A DNA stretch of 49,574 bases from Pseudomonadales bacterium (GTDB lineage Bacteria > Pseudomonadota > Gammaproteobacteria > Pseudomonadales > Natronospirillaceae), in NCBI GenBank assembly GCA_022968985.1, contig JALJPK010000019.1, positions 1 through 49,574 of the forward strand, written 5' to 3'. Under the pieces are notes generated by a model. It had not been told where the DNA came from. It made no database searches and saw only the letters and a program-made list of their open reading frames with translations. This document shows, one piece after another, positions 26,671-35,789 of this stretch. How positions within the stretch are numbered: position 1 is the stretch's first letter; every line of letters begins with the position of its first letter. The position numbers and the translations under genes were made by a program.

Positions 26671-27561
26671 GTGCCAAAAGCCAATTTTAAACAAATTATT
26701 AGCGCTTATAGTCTTATCGTGTTTTTCTATATTATTGCGTATTGTCCATTGTTGATTCAAAAAATACTGGCTCGTTTATTTTCAGTGATCGCGTGGCACT
26801 TAATTAAAAGCAGACGAAAAGTAGCCCTGCGTAATATCGAACTTTGTTTTAAGCATTTAGATAAAAACACACAAATCAAACTTGCCAAACAAACTTTCTA
26901 TCGTAATATTCTTGGGTTTTTCCAAACAGCTAGTGCATGGTGTCGACCAGCCAAACATTTCAAAAAAAACCTACAAGTAAAAAATATAGAAATACTCAAT
27001 GACGCCATTAAATCCAGTAAAGGCGTATTATTGGTGGGGGGACATTTTACAATTTTGGACATGGCTGGTGTGCTTCTTAGCTTAATAACCAATTATCACA
27101 CCGTTTATCGTCAACATAACAACCCAATTTTGAATAATTTCATGATTAAGTCCAGAGGCCGATTCACAACAAGTGGAATTGATCGGAAAAATTTAAAAGC
27201 GATGATACGAGTACTTAGAAGTGGTCAAATCATGTGGTACGCACCTGATCAAGATTACGGCAGAAGAGAGAGTATATTTGCACCATTTTTTGGCATTGAT
27301 ACCGCCACAATCACTGCCACAAGCCGATTAGCTAAAATAGGTAACGCCCAAGTATTATTCACTTCATACTTTGAGGTATCACCGGGCAAATATGAGCTTA
27401 GATTCTTTAAACCAGAGAACTTTCTAAGTGGTGATGACTTTAATGATACACAAATTTACAACAACTGGCTTCAATCTGAAATAGAACAATTCCCCTCTCA
27501 ATACCTTTGGTTACATAAACGATTTAAAACTCGACCCGAAGGTGAAAAATCAATTTATTAA
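26671..27561 (+). CDS. LpxL/HtrB-family lipid A acyltransferase
   Basis: A 296-residue inner-membrane acyltransferase of the lipid A biosynthesis family (LpxL/LpxM/LpxP), adding a secondary acyl chain to Kdo2-lipid IV-A. An N-terminal membrane helix (about 10-33) precedes the catalytic H-x4-D in GGHFTILDMAGVLL. Further family blocks are YRQHNNPILNNFM, MWYAPDQDYGRRESIFAPFFG and the C-terminal QYLWLHKRFKTRP. The start is GTG; the nearest ribosome-like sequence (AGGGT) is about 12 bases upstream, so expression may be low or the start wrong. Which position of lipid A is acylated cannot be told from sequence. Confidence 0.88.
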   Translation: MPKANFKQIISAYSLIVFFYIIAYCPLLIQKILARLFSVIAWHLIKSRRKVALRNIELCFKHLDKNTQIKLAKQTFYRNILGFFQTASAWCRPAKHFKKNLQVKNIEILNDAIKSSKGVLLVGGHFTILDMAGVLLSLITNYHTVYRQHNNPILNNFMIKSRGRFTTSGIDRKNLKAMIRVLRSGQIMWYAPDQDYGRRESIFAPFFGIDTATITATSRLAKIGNAQVLFTSYFEVSPGKYELRFFKPENFLSGDDFNDTQIYNNWLQSEIEQFPSQYLWLHKRFKTRPEGEKSIY

Positions 27562-27763
27562 GGCGCTCATTTAACACTCATATTGCTTGCAAATTAATCA
27601 AGATATTGCAACGAATATACAACTTTAGAAATAGCGAAAAAAAAGTTTTTTCTACTTGATTTTTACAATCTTTCACTAAAAAAGCACTCAAAAGTAAGCA
27701 AGCACTCACATTCGTATATATTTGATTTTTAAGTAAAAATTGGCTCTTGCAAGATCACCCAAT
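27562..27763. other. Intergenic, upstream part of nrdA leader
   Basis: About 200 bases of AT-rich sequence between the acyltransferase stop and the NrdR boxes. No terminator for the acyltransferase was recognised and no frame of note. Confidence 0.4.
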
Positions 27764-27811
27764 ACACACTATCTTGTGTCCTTTCTGATTTTCAAACACA
27801 ACATCTAGTGG
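27764..27811 (+). promoter_or_regulatory. Pair of NrdR boxes upstream of nrdA
   Basis: Two 16-bp sites match the NrdR consensus acaCwAtATaTwGtgt: acacactatcttgtgt (27764-27779, 14/16) and acacaacatctagtgg (27796-27811, 13/16). Their starts are 32 bases apart, the three-helical-turn spacing typical of NrdR operators. They should mediate dATP/ATP-sensitive repression of the ribonucleotide reductase genes. NrdR itself is not in the window. Confidence 0.8.
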
Positions 27812-27899
27812 TTATGTGATTTTTGGACGATATTTATACAACGAGTAAATTCATCAATAAATTTACCCTAATTGAGTAATTATTGGCACAAAATCAACA

Positions 27900-27939
27900 A
27901 AAGCCGACAAGGACGAAACCCAACGGCTTTCGCCCCCCC
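27900..27939 (+). promoter_or_regulatory. Hairpin and C7 run in nrdA leader
   Basis: A 7-bp stem aaagccg/cggcttt (27900-27906, 27924-27930) with a 17-base loop is followed by a run of seven C (27933-27939) 25 bases before the nrdA start. A C-run next to a weak ribosome site could pair with G-rich sequence and affect translation; this is speculative. There is no T-run, so it is not a standard terminator. Confidence 0.35.
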
Positions 27940-27964
27940 ACTAGCATAAAAATACGGTCTATTA

Positions 27965-30226
27965 ATGAACAGCAATCTCATCGTTACAAAAAGAAATGGC
28001 AGACAAGAAAAATTAAACTTAGACAAGATCCATCAAGTAATTGATTGGGCTGCTGAAGGGTTAAATAATGTATCTGTTTCTGAAATTGAATTAAAAGCAC
28101 ATTTACAATTCAACGACGGCATAAAAACAAGTGACATTCACGAAACTATCATTAAGTCTGCAGCAGATTTAATCAGCGAAACCTGCCCTGATTACCAATA
28201 TCTTGCGGCACGTTTAAACATATTCCATTTACGCAAAAAAGCCTTCGGTCAATTTGAGCCACCACATTTGTATGCACACGTACAAAAAATGGTCGACAAA
28301 AATTTATATGACAAGAGTTTGTTAGAAGATTTCAACGAAGCGCAATTTAATGAAATGAATGATTTCTTACATCACCGTCGTGATTTAGATTTCTCTTACG
28401 CAGCGGTTAAGCAGTTAGAAGGCAAGTATCTTGTCCAAAACCGTGTATCTGGTGAGATTTTTGAGAGCCCACAATTTTTATACGTATTAATTGGTGCATG
28501 TTTGTTTGCTGGTTACCCCGCTGATACTCGAATGGCTTATATCCGCCGCTTCTATGATGCGGTTTCTAAATTCAAAATTTCATTACCAACCCCTATTATG
28601 GCAGGGGTTCGTACACCCACTCGTCAATTCAGTTCGTGTGTTTTAATTGAATGTGATGATTCGTTAGAATCCATCAGCGCAACCACTTCTGCGGTTACCC
28701 GTTATGTTTCTCAGCGTGCAGGTATCGGCATTAATGCCGGTCGTATTCGTGCGTTAGGCTCAAACATTCGCGGCGGTGATGCATTTCACACAGGCTGTAT
28801 ACCGTTTTACAAATTATTCCAAGCAGCGGTTAAAAGCTGTTCACAAGGTGGAGTTCGTGGCGGCGCAGCCACAGTATTTTACCCACTTTGGCACTTAGAA
28901 GTTGAATCGTTATTAGTACTTAAAAATAACCGTGGTGTTGAAGAAAACCGCGTTCGTCATATGGATTACGGTGTTCAGTTCAATAAACTAATGTATCAAC
29001 GTCTTGTTGAAGGCGGCTATATTACTTTGTTTAGCCCAAGTGACGTACCTGGTTTATACGATGCATTTTTTGAAGATCAGGCTAAGTTTGAATCTTTATA
29101 CAAACAATACGAACAAGACGATTCAATTCGTAAAAAATCAATTAAAGCGGCTGAATTATTTTCAATGTTCATGCAGGAGCGTGCTTCTACTGGCCGCATC
29201 TACGTACAAAACGTTGATCACTGTAATACCCATTCTCCGTTTGACCCAAGTGTTGCACCTATTCGTCAATCAAATCTTTGTTTAGAAATTGCATTACCTA
29301 CGTCACCTTTAACGGGTTTAAATGACGGCAGTGGTGAAATCGCACTTTGTACATTAGCGGCGTTTAACTTAGGTGCACTTGATGCGCTTGACGATTTAGA
29401 AGAGTTATCCGATTTAATCGTGCGTGCTTTAGACAGTTTATTAGATTACCAAAACTATCCAATTGAAGCGGCACAACGTGGTTCAATGGATCGACGCACT
29501 TTAGGTGTGGGTGTTATCAACTACGCATACTACTTAGCTAAAAATGGTGTTAAATATTCAGATGGTTCAGCTAACAAGTTAACCCATCAAACATTTGAAG
29601 CAATTCAGTATTATTTGTTAAAAGCATCTAACCAATTATCAAGAGAATTTGGCCCTTGTCTTAAATTTGAACAAACACGTTACGCAAAGGGTATTTTACC
29701 TATTGATAACTACAAAAAAGATTTAGACAAAATTTGTAATGAGCCATTACTTTTAGATTGGGAAACATTACGTACAAACATCAAAAAAGATGGTTTACGT
29801 AACTCAACTTTAACTGCGCTTATGCCATCAGAGACATCATCACAAATTAGTAATGCAACAAACGGTATTGAGCCACCACGTGGGTATGTATCGGTTAAAG
29901 CTTCTAAAGATGGTATTTTAAAACAGGTTGTACCTGAATATTTAAAATACAAAGACAACTACGAATTATTATGGAATATTCCAGATAATAACGGTTATTT
30001 GCATCTTGTTGGTATCATGCAAAAATTTGTTGACCAAGCAATTTCAGCGAATACAAATTATGATCCAAGAAAATTTAAAGACGGCAAAGTACCTATGCGA
30101 GTGTTATTAAAAGACTTAATGACCGCTTATAAATATGGTGTAAAAACACTTTATTATCACAATACTCGTGATGGTGCAGGCGAACAAGAAGACGAGGGTT
30201 GTGAAGGCGGTGCATGCAAAATCTAA
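27965..30226 (+). CDS. nrdA: Class Ia ribonucleotide reductase, large subunit
   Basis: A 753-residue catalytic alpha subunit reducing ribonucleoside diphosphates. The N-terminal ATP-cone (about 1-90, VTKRNGRQEKLNLDKIHQVI) implies dATP allosteric inhibition. Active-site cysteines sit in RQFSSCVLIE, SNLCLEIALP (with the catalytic Glu) and EIALCTLAAFNLGAL. The radical-transfer tyrosine pair is in KTLYYHNTRDG, and the C-terminal redox pair is CEGGAC just before the end, for re-reduction by thioredoxin or glutaredoxin. The ribosome site is weak. It lies 176 bases upstream of nrdB and behind two NrdR boxes. Confidence 0.98.
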   Translation: MNSNLIVTKRNGRQEKLNLDKIHQVIDWAAEGLNNVSVSEIELKAHLQFNDGIKTSDIHETIIKSAADLISETCPDYQYLAARLNIFHLRKKAFGQFEPPHLYAHVQKMVDKNLYDKSLLEDFNEAQFNEMNDFLHHRRDLDFSYAAVKQLEGKYLVQNRVSGEIFESPQFLYVLIGACLFAGYPADTRMAYIRRFYDAVSKFKISLPTPIMAGVRTPTRQFSSCVLIECDDSLESISATTSAVTRYVSQRAGIGINAGRIRALGSNIRGGDAFHTGCIPFYKLFQAAVKSCSQGGVRGGAATVFYPLWHLEVESLLVLKNNRGVEENRVRHMDYGVQFNKLMYQRLVEGGYITLFSPSDVPGLYDAFFEDQAKFESLYKQYEQDDSIRKKSIKAAELFSMFMQERASTGRIYVQNVDHCNTHSPFDPSVAPIRQSNLCLEIALPTSPLTGLNDGSGEIALCTLAAFNLGALDALDDLEELSDLIVRALDSLLDYQNYPIEAAQRGSMDRRTLGVGVINYAYYLAKNGVKYSDGSANKLTHQTFEAIQYYLLKASNQLSREFGPCLKFEQTRYAKGILPIDNYKKDLDKICNEPLLLDWETLRTNIKKDGLRNSTLTALMPSETSSQISNATNGIEPPRGYVSVKASKDGILKQVVPEYLKYKDNYELLWNIPDNNGYLHLVGIMQKFVDQAISANTNYDPRKFKDGKVPMRVLLKDLMTAYKYGVKTLYYHNTRDGAGEQEDEGCEGGACKI

Positions 30227-30279
30227 ATCACTGGGTATCTTGCGCATAATTTCACCCATAACAGCGTTGAAAAATAATC

Positions 30280-30295
30280 ATTTACACGTGTAAAT
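30280..30295. promoter_or_regulatory. Perfect 16-bp palindrome upstream of nrdB
   Basis: The sequence atttacacgtgtaaat is a perfect palindrome in the nrdA-nrdB gap. A closely similar site with similar flanks (aatatcatttacatttgtaa, from 32121) precedes the PanM-like pseudogene. The pattern TTTACA-nn-TGTAAA looks like a dimeric repressor operator; the regulator is unidentified. Confidence 0.4.
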
Positions 30296-30402
30296 TCATA
30301 TTTTTCGCCTTGTTCTGAATGAAATTCTGCACAACCTACACCATGATTAAATCATTTATTAAATTAAAAAATTAAAAATAAAAGAATACTGAGAATAAAA
30401 AT

Positions 30403-31533
30403 ATGGCGTATAAAACGTTTAACCGTGACAGCTTTAATGTATTAGAACAGCCGATGTTTTTTGGCCGCAACGTAAATGTATCGCGTTATGATCAACAAAA
30501 ATATCCAATCTTCGAATCATTAATCGAAAAACAACTTTCATTTTTCTGGCGCCCAGAGGAAGTTGATTTATCAACCGATCGTTCTGACTTCGCTGATTTA
30601 CCCGAACATGAAAAACATATTTTTATTAGTAATTTAAAATACCAAACACTTTTAGATTCAATTCAAGGTCGTTCGCCTAACATGGCGTTTTTACCGATTG
30701 TTTCTTTACCAGAATTAGAAACATGGATTGAAACATGGGCATTTAGTGAAACCATTCACTCACGTTCATACACGCATATTATTCGTAATACTATGCCAAA
30801 TCCTACTGAAGTATTTGACAGCATCACTCAAAACGATGAAATCGTAGAACGCGCAGCCAGCGTAACCGAACATTACGACGCATTGATTTATGAAATTGAA
30901 ATCTTTCATACATTAGGTTTAGGCACACATACAATTAAAGGTGAAACCGTAGAAATCTCTATGCGCTCACTTAAAAAGAAATTATACCTAACCATGGTTT
31001 CTGTGAATGTCTTAGAAGCTGTACGTTTTTACGTAAGTTTTGCCTGTTCATTTGCTTTTGCAGAACGTGCAAAAATGGAAGGTAATGCAAAAATCATTAA
31101 ATTAATTGCACGCGATGAAGCATTACACTTAACAGGCACCCAGCATATTTTACAACATATGGCAGCGGGTCGTGACGATCCAGAAATGGGTGAAATTGCC
31201 AAAGAATGCCAAGGTGATGTAGTACGTATATTTATGCAAGCTGCTCGTCAAGAAAAGCAGTGGGCAAAATATTTATTCAAAGACGGTTCAATGATTGGTT
31301 TAAACCAAGACATTTTAGCGCAATACGTTGAATACATTACCGACCTACGCTTAAAGGCCATTGGTTTTGATGAAGTGTTTGGCGCAACATCAAATCCACT
31401 ACCTTGGATGGATGCATGGTTAGTCAGTGACAACGTACAAGTTGCACCACAAGAATCTGAAATCTCAAGTTACTTAGTTGGCGCAATTGATTCAGAATTA
31501 GATGATGATGACTTTGGTGATTTTGACCTTTAG
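30403..31533 (+). CDS. nrdB: Class Ia ribonucleotide reductase, small subunit
   Basis: A 376-residue beta subunit carrying the diiron-tyrosyl radical cofactor. The metal and radical sites are visible: [37 protein letters not shown] (two ligands plus the radical tyrosine), and [12 protein letters not shown]. The acidic C-terminal tail ([14 protein letters not shown]) resembles the peptide that docks on NrdA. It is followed by a terminator-like hairpin and then a YfaE-like ferredoxin, the usual partner for cofactor maintenance. Confidence 0.98.
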   Translation: MAYKTFNRDSFNVLEQPMFFGRNVNVSRYDQQKYPIFESLIEKQLSFFWRPEEVDLSTDRSDFADLPEHEKHIFISNLKYQTLLDSIQGRSPNMAFLPIVSLPELETWIETWAFSETIHSRSYTHIIRNTMPNPTEVFDSITQNDEIVERAASVTEHYDALIYEIEIFHTLGLGTHTIKGETVEISMRSLKKKLYLTMVSVNVLEAVRFYVSFACSFAFAERAKMEGNAKIIKLIARDEALHLTGTQHILQHMAAGRDDPEMGEIAKECQGDVVRIFMQAARQEKQWAKYLFKDGSMIGLNQDILAQYVEYITDLRLKAIGFDEVFGATSNPLPWMDAWLVSDNVQVAPQESEISSYLVGAIDSELDDDDFGDFDL

Positions 31534-31560
31534 TATTTAATAATTAAAGATCCACAATAA

Positions 31561-31587
31561 AAGGCCAGTTGATCTGGCCTTATTTTT
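31561..31587 (+). terminator. Terminator-like hairpin after nrdB
   Basis: An 8-bp stem aaggccag/ctggcctt with a 5-base loop, followed by attttt. The ferredoxin gene starts only 26 bases later, so the hairpin may reduce rather than abolish read-through. Confidence 0.7.
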
Positions 31588-31612
31588 ACCTCTCACTTTT
31601 TATCAAAAGAAT

Positions 31613-32083
31613 ATGCCTAAACCTCGCAGTAAAAAAATCAACCCAAATCAAATGGACTTCTTTTTAGATGGTTTAGCAGACAACACACCTGACTTTGAAC
31701 TCACTCCAGACCCTAATATTTTAATCAATTATGATGAAATAGAAGAACAAAATGAATTTTTGTTTTTTTTAGAAGACGCCGAAACTAAAAAAGACGAAAT
31801 ACAACTCGATTTAAATTCTTTTGAAAAACCTGTGCATTATATTCAAATAGAAGGCACCGATCGAAACATCAAATTCCAACAAGCCAATAATGTCTTAGAA
31901 AGCTTAGAAGCAAAAGGTGTGCATATCTCTTATCAATGCCGAGAAGGTTATTGTGGAAGCTGTCGAACTGATTTATTAGAAGGTGAAGTGGCGTATTTAA
32001 CCCAACCTTTAGCTTGGATCAACGAAGGGGAAATATTACCCTGTGTTTGTGTGCCACGAACCAACATCAAAGTAAAAGTATAA
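31613..32083 (+). CDS. YfaE-like 2Fe-2S ferredoxin with N-terminal extension
   Basis: A 156-residue protein whose C-terminal 85 residues are a plant-type 2Fe-2S ferredoxin with ligand pattern C-x4-C-x2-C in YQCREGYCGSCRTDLLEGEV and a fourth cysteine in ILPCVCVP. In enterobacteria YfaE (about 84 residues) follows nrdB and helps regenerate the diferric-tyrosyl cofactor; position and domain here fit that role. The N-terminal 70 residues are extra: a basic start (MPKPRSKKINPNQMDFFLD) and then an acidic, probably disordered stretch. No internal start with a good ribosome site was seen, so the extension is probably real. Confidence 0.85.
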   Translation: MPKPRSKKINPNQMDFFLDGLADNTPDFELTPDPNILINYDEIEEQNEFLFFLEDAETKKDEIQLDLNSFEKPVHYIQIEGTDRNIKFQQANNVLESLEAKGVHISYQCREGYCGSCRTDLLEGEVAYLTQPLAWINEGEILPCVCVPRTNIKVKV

Positions 32084-32206
32084 TTTAGATTGCAAAAAAT
32101 CTTACATTTCTTTGTCAAAAAATATCATTTACATTTGTAAACTCAATTTTTAATCCGCGAACTGCAAGGTTTTTTACAACCTAATCAGTAAAAAGAAGAT
32201 CAATCA

Positions 32207-32560
32207 ATGCCGATAATATTCGAACAATCAAACGATCAAACAATTTCAGACAAACATAAAGATGGAATGGAAAAACTTTTAAAAGACTATCCAAGACATT
32301 CAAAATGGATTTTGGGTATTCGGGATTTTTAATGAAAGAATTGTAGGTGCGATATTTTTAGAGAAAATAAATAAACAAGAACATATTGCGCATTATTTAG
32401 CAGTCAGAAAACCCACACAAAATCGTGGAGTGGGTAGAGAGTTACTCAACCGATGGGCAAAAATAAATGCAGTCTCAATTAGTTTTTCAGAGAATCTAAA
32501 ATTAATAATCGGTGATTTTAGATAAAACCTAAGCAGCCCTGTCAATTCAAAAAATAGGTT
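32207..32560 (+). pseudogene. Frameshifted PanM/PanZ-like GNAT acetyltransferase
   Basis: The gene starts well, with an AAGAAGA ribosome site and 41 codons beginning MPIIFEQSNDQTISDKHK, then stops at 32330. In the +1 frame the domain continues GIFNERIVGAIFLEKINKQE, then VRKPTQNRGVGRELLNRW, which resembles the acetyl-CoA-binding part of PanM (FNERLLAAV...RRGVGQYLLEE). That frame stops at 32522, and a third frame carries AALSIQKIGC, matching the PanM end (MTAFMQALGF). Two or more frameshifts therefore inactivate it. PanM assists maturation of aspartate decarboxylase PanD; whether an intact copy exists elsewhere is unknown. Confidence 0.65.
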
Positions 32561-32586
32561 GTAGTATAAATACACTACAACCTATT
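32547..32586 (-). terminator. Terminator of the M16 peptidase gene
   Basis: A perfect 13-bp stem (32553-32565 with 32574-32586) and 8-base loop; on the minus strand it is followed by a T-run (complement of 32549-32554). It lies about 100 bases beyond the peptidase stop. It may also end plus-strand transcription from the PanM-like remnant. Confidence 0.75.
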
Positions 32587-32688
32587 ATTTATTACCTACT
32601 TATTATCCCGCTACATTTGCTCTTTTTCAAATAATGCCAAAACAACATTACAACGTTACTCTTAGAAAATTTATAATAGCTCTATCTC

Positions 32689-35454
32689 TTAGCGCGGATA
32701 CGTAGTAAAAATAGTTCGAACATATTCATCTCGAACTTGTCCCTTAAACGCATTCACTTCATCCAAATTTAAATCATCAACGCCTTTTTGTTCGTAATAT
32801 AAATCAAAGTCGAAATCGTTTTTAAAGTGATTCAAATAAACACTAAGAATAGTTGTAAGTACTAACTCAGCTTGTACCTCAACGTTTAACGCCTCTTTTG
32901 CTCGATTTAAAGTCTCTAGATCAATCTTAGTTTCAAAAAACGAGTCAGTTACTTCATCAACTATGGCATAAAACTCATCTTCATTAAGCACATCCGCTTG
33001 AAAAGACACATAGAAAAAACCAAAAGGCAGAGCATCATCATTGAACTGGTAAGTACTAAATGGTGAATACACTAAACCACGTTTTTCACGTAGTTCCTCA
33101 AATAGATACGTTGAAAATAGATAGTTAAATAACTTTGCTTGATCAATATTTTTAGCATTTTTAGTTAATTTTTTACTTGTGTAATACATGATCACATTGT
33201 CATATTGAATATGATTAAATCCAATATTAAATCGACCTGATTCAGGTAAAGGCAAATCATTAATTGGCGATTTTTCAATTTCTTTATATTCATCCGTAAT
33301 CAATAAAGTTGCAAAATAACGCTCTGATAATTGCATCGCGTCTTCTTTAGATAATTCACCTGTAATAATTATGGTTGGATTACTTTTTTTCGAAGTTAAT
33401 AACTGGCGTATTTTTTCAATATTTTTAACAGTTAAATTATCAGCGTCAGCTCCTGTCACTGCAGATAAATAGGGTGAGCCTTGAAATAAATGCTCACCTC
33501 TATTTTTTTCACTTAACCAAGGAAAACTTTGTTGATTCGCTGCATAATCCTTTTTTAAGTTGTCAATTAAATCTAATACAGTTTCAGTTGACTCCACAGG
33601 TTCTGCCAACATTCTATGCATATAACTGGCTAATTCATCAATTTGTTCATACTGTGCAAGCCCATAAAAAGACGTACTTTCAGGGATATTTTGAAGACCC
33701 ATTTTTTTGCTTGAAAAATCAGTACCTATTTCTTCAATACTTAAATTATTTAAACCACTCAACAATTGAATATGAGTAAAATTAACAAAGGGTAAACGTA
33801 AATCACTTGCCAAATGATAGGGTTGAATATCACTAACAAACATCATATACGTTTGTTTAGCATCATTTGGTTGATGAACATACTTAACTGTCACACCATT
33901 ATCTAATGTCCATACTTGAACGGGATACTCTAAAAACTCAGAGTTTTCATTTTCTATTTTGCTATTAAATGTAATGGATTCAGGTATTGAATATATCGCT
34001 GTAACTTCTTTATCTTTTTTATTTAAAATTAAACCTTCTTTTTCAAATAAAGCGTTGGCTTCTTTCTGCCATCTTTCCATTTCTTTTTGTCGAATACTTG
34101 AACCAGAGTCAAATATAACCTGAGTAATCACATTACTTGAAAAGATAGTCTTTATATTTAATTTAATTTCATCATTTGAAATACTATTTATAAAAGCATC
34201 AACAACAGTTAAAAAATCGTCTATTGGATAAAGTTCATAACCTGAATTAACTTCATGTAGATACAACCCAAAAAGAGTCGAATTTTGTTGCATAGATGGA
34301 TCATCAATAAATAATTCCATATTGTTTTTTAGCTGATTTAAAGCTAATTTAATCTCATTTTTGGAGAATCCATTTTGAATAATATCAAGTTTATATTGTT
34401 CTAAAAAAATCAATGCAAGCTCTAAATCCGAACGTTGTTTAATTTCACTTAATTCTAATTTGAATGTTTTTAATTGACCAATTCCAAAATCTAAATCTTC
34501 AATATATGCTTGTTTAAACGGTAGCTCGAACTCTTTGATTTTATTATCCAGATCATTTTGGATTAACATAGTCAACAATGTAAATTTTAGATAATCTCTT
34601 TCTTGTTGTGATTTATCTGCCCCTGAATTAAATACAAACTCTTGATATAAGAAATTTTCATCTTCATTATTTCCACTATCATAAGTAGTATTACGCGGTT
34701 CAACAACTGGCAACTCTATGACCGACTCACCCGTTTTAGAGATAGAAGCAAAGGCGCCTTTAACTTGAGTGACTAATAATTCAGGATCAACGTCACCAAT
34801 TATCAACAACGTCATATTCTTTGGGTGATACCAAGATTGATAAAAATCATTTACTCTATTAAGTTTAATATCCAATAATGATGATTTAGTACCAATAGGA
34901 AATCTTTTTAAATAACGATTAGTACGGCCAAAATAAAATTGATTTAAATAAGGTGAAACCTGTGCATGAGGATTACCAGATGAATTAAATTCATTTAATA
35001 CAATTTCTTGATCCAACTTTAAACCGATTTCATCAATATTTAACCTAGAAGCAATATCACTTAAAAAGTCTAAAGCATCCTGCTCATTACCTTTACGTAC
35101 ACTTGGAAAATAAACGGTTTCATGAAATGAGGTATAAGCATTAACCGAACCGCCTTTTTCCTCAAAAAAGGTAAATGGGTCTTCTACAGCAGTTTGTGAG
35201 CGAAACATGGCATGCTCTAAAACATGGGCATAACCACGCTGATCGTCTTCTTCGTTATAACTGCCAGTGTTCACAATTAGACCAAAGTAGACTTTGTCAT
35301 CACCTTCATCAACATTGGGTTTGATAATATAACGCAGACCATTATCTAAATAGCCGTGGGTAATACTTTCGTCGTTTATTTGTAGTGCTTGACTTGGTAG
35401 TGCTTGACTTGAAAAAGACATAACACTAATCAATACAGTGTATAGGTATTTCAT
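32689..35454 (-). CDS. Exported M16-family zinc metallopeptidase
   Basis: A 921-residue peptidase of the pitrilysin/insulinase family. A Sec signal peptide (MKYLYTVLISVMSFSSQALP) shows export to the periplasm. The inverted zinc motif H77-V-L-E80-H81 sits in the N-terminal M16 domain, with the third ligand E155 in EIVLNEFNS; a typical non-catalytic second half follows. It matches PqqL-like periplasmic M16C proteins in size. The frame extends to 35520, but AAGGA 7 bases before the ATG at 35454 and the signal peptide fix the start. Substrate unknown; PqqL-like enzymes degrade imported peptides. Confidence 0.9.
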   Translation of the reverse strand: MKYLYTVLISVMSFSSQALPSQALQINDESITHGYLDNGLRYIIKPNVDEGDDKVYFGLIVNTGSYNEEDDQRGYAHVLEHAMFRSQTAVEDPFTFFEEKGGSVNAYTSFHETVYFPSVRKGNEQDALDFLSDIASRLNIDEIGLKLDQEIVLNEFNSSGNPHAQVSPYLNQFYFGRTNRYLKRFPIGTKSSLLDIKLNRVNDFYQSWYHPKNMTLLIIGDVDPELLVTQVKGAFASISKTGESVIELPVVEPRNTTYDSGNNEDENFLYQEFVFNSGADKSQQERDYLKFTLLTMLIQNDLDNKIKEFELPFKQAYIEDLDFGIGQLKTFKLELSEIKQRSDLELALIFLEQYKLDIIQNGFSKNEIKLALNQLKNNMELFIDDPSMQQNSTLFGLYLHEVNSGYELYPIDDFLTVVDAFINSISNDEIKLNIKTIFSSNVITQVIFDSGSSIRQKEMERWQKEANALFEKEGLILNKKDKEVTAIYSIPESITFNSKIENENSEFLEYPVQVWTLDNGVTVKYVHQPNDAKQTYMMFVSDIQPYHLASDLRLPFVNFTHIQLLSGLNNLSIEEIGTDFSSKKMGLQNIPESTSFYGLAQYEQIDELASYMHRMLAEPVESTETVLDLIDNLKKDYAANQQSFPWLSEKNRGEHLFQGSPYLSAVTGADADNLTVKNIEKIRQLLTSKKSNPTIIITGELSKEDAMQLSERYFATLLITDEYKEIEKSPINDLPLPESGRFNIGFNHIQYDNVIMYYTSKKLTKNAKNIDQAKLFNYLFSTYLFEELREKRGLVYSPFSTYQFNDDALPFGFFYVSFQADVLNEDEFYAIVDEVTDSFFETKIDLETLNRAKEALNVEVQAELVLTTILSVYLNHFKNDFDFDLYYEQKGVDDLNLDEVNAFKGQVRDEYVRTIFTTYPR

Positions 35455-35663
35455 TTTATTTCCTTTATAGAACTTATTAGTTATCCAAAAGACTAACAAT
35501 GTCATTATTGTATTTAACATTAAAATAATTACATGAGAGTCATAAACTGTATTTTGATTGTTAACTTGTTTTGCGTCAAATGCAAAAAGTCACCTTTTTC
35601 TATTTTTTCAAGTGAAGTTTTTAATGCACTTTTTTAGTGCATTATTTTAAACAAGGTCCTTTT

Positions 35664-35789
35664 TTAACAGTCTACGATTCCCTGTAAATTACCTAGTAAT
35701 TTAATTGGTTCACAGTCACCTTTTGTACTTTTTTAACAGTCTACAATACCCTGTAAATTACCAAGTAATTTTATTGGTTCACAATCAAC
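35664..35789 (-). repeat. 69-bp tandem duplication at the end of the LRR gene
   Basis: Two copies with few differences: the coding copy (about 35733-35789) and a second copy just past the stop (about 35664-35720). The period is 69 bases, exactly 23 codons. The downstream copy stays in frame after the TAA and encodes the same DCEPIKLLGNLQGIVDC end followed by its own TAA. So the last repeat was duplicated in frame, and a stop now lies between the copies. Confidence 0.9.

Noticed and set aside
27900-27939. Cobalamin or other known riboswitch upstream of nrdA
   Set aside because: No riboswitch core motif is recognisable; class Ia reductases are not usually controlled by one, and the NrdR boxes explain regulation.
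29004-29285. 93-codon frame inside nrdA
   Set aside because: It is an alternative frame of a highly conserved gene.
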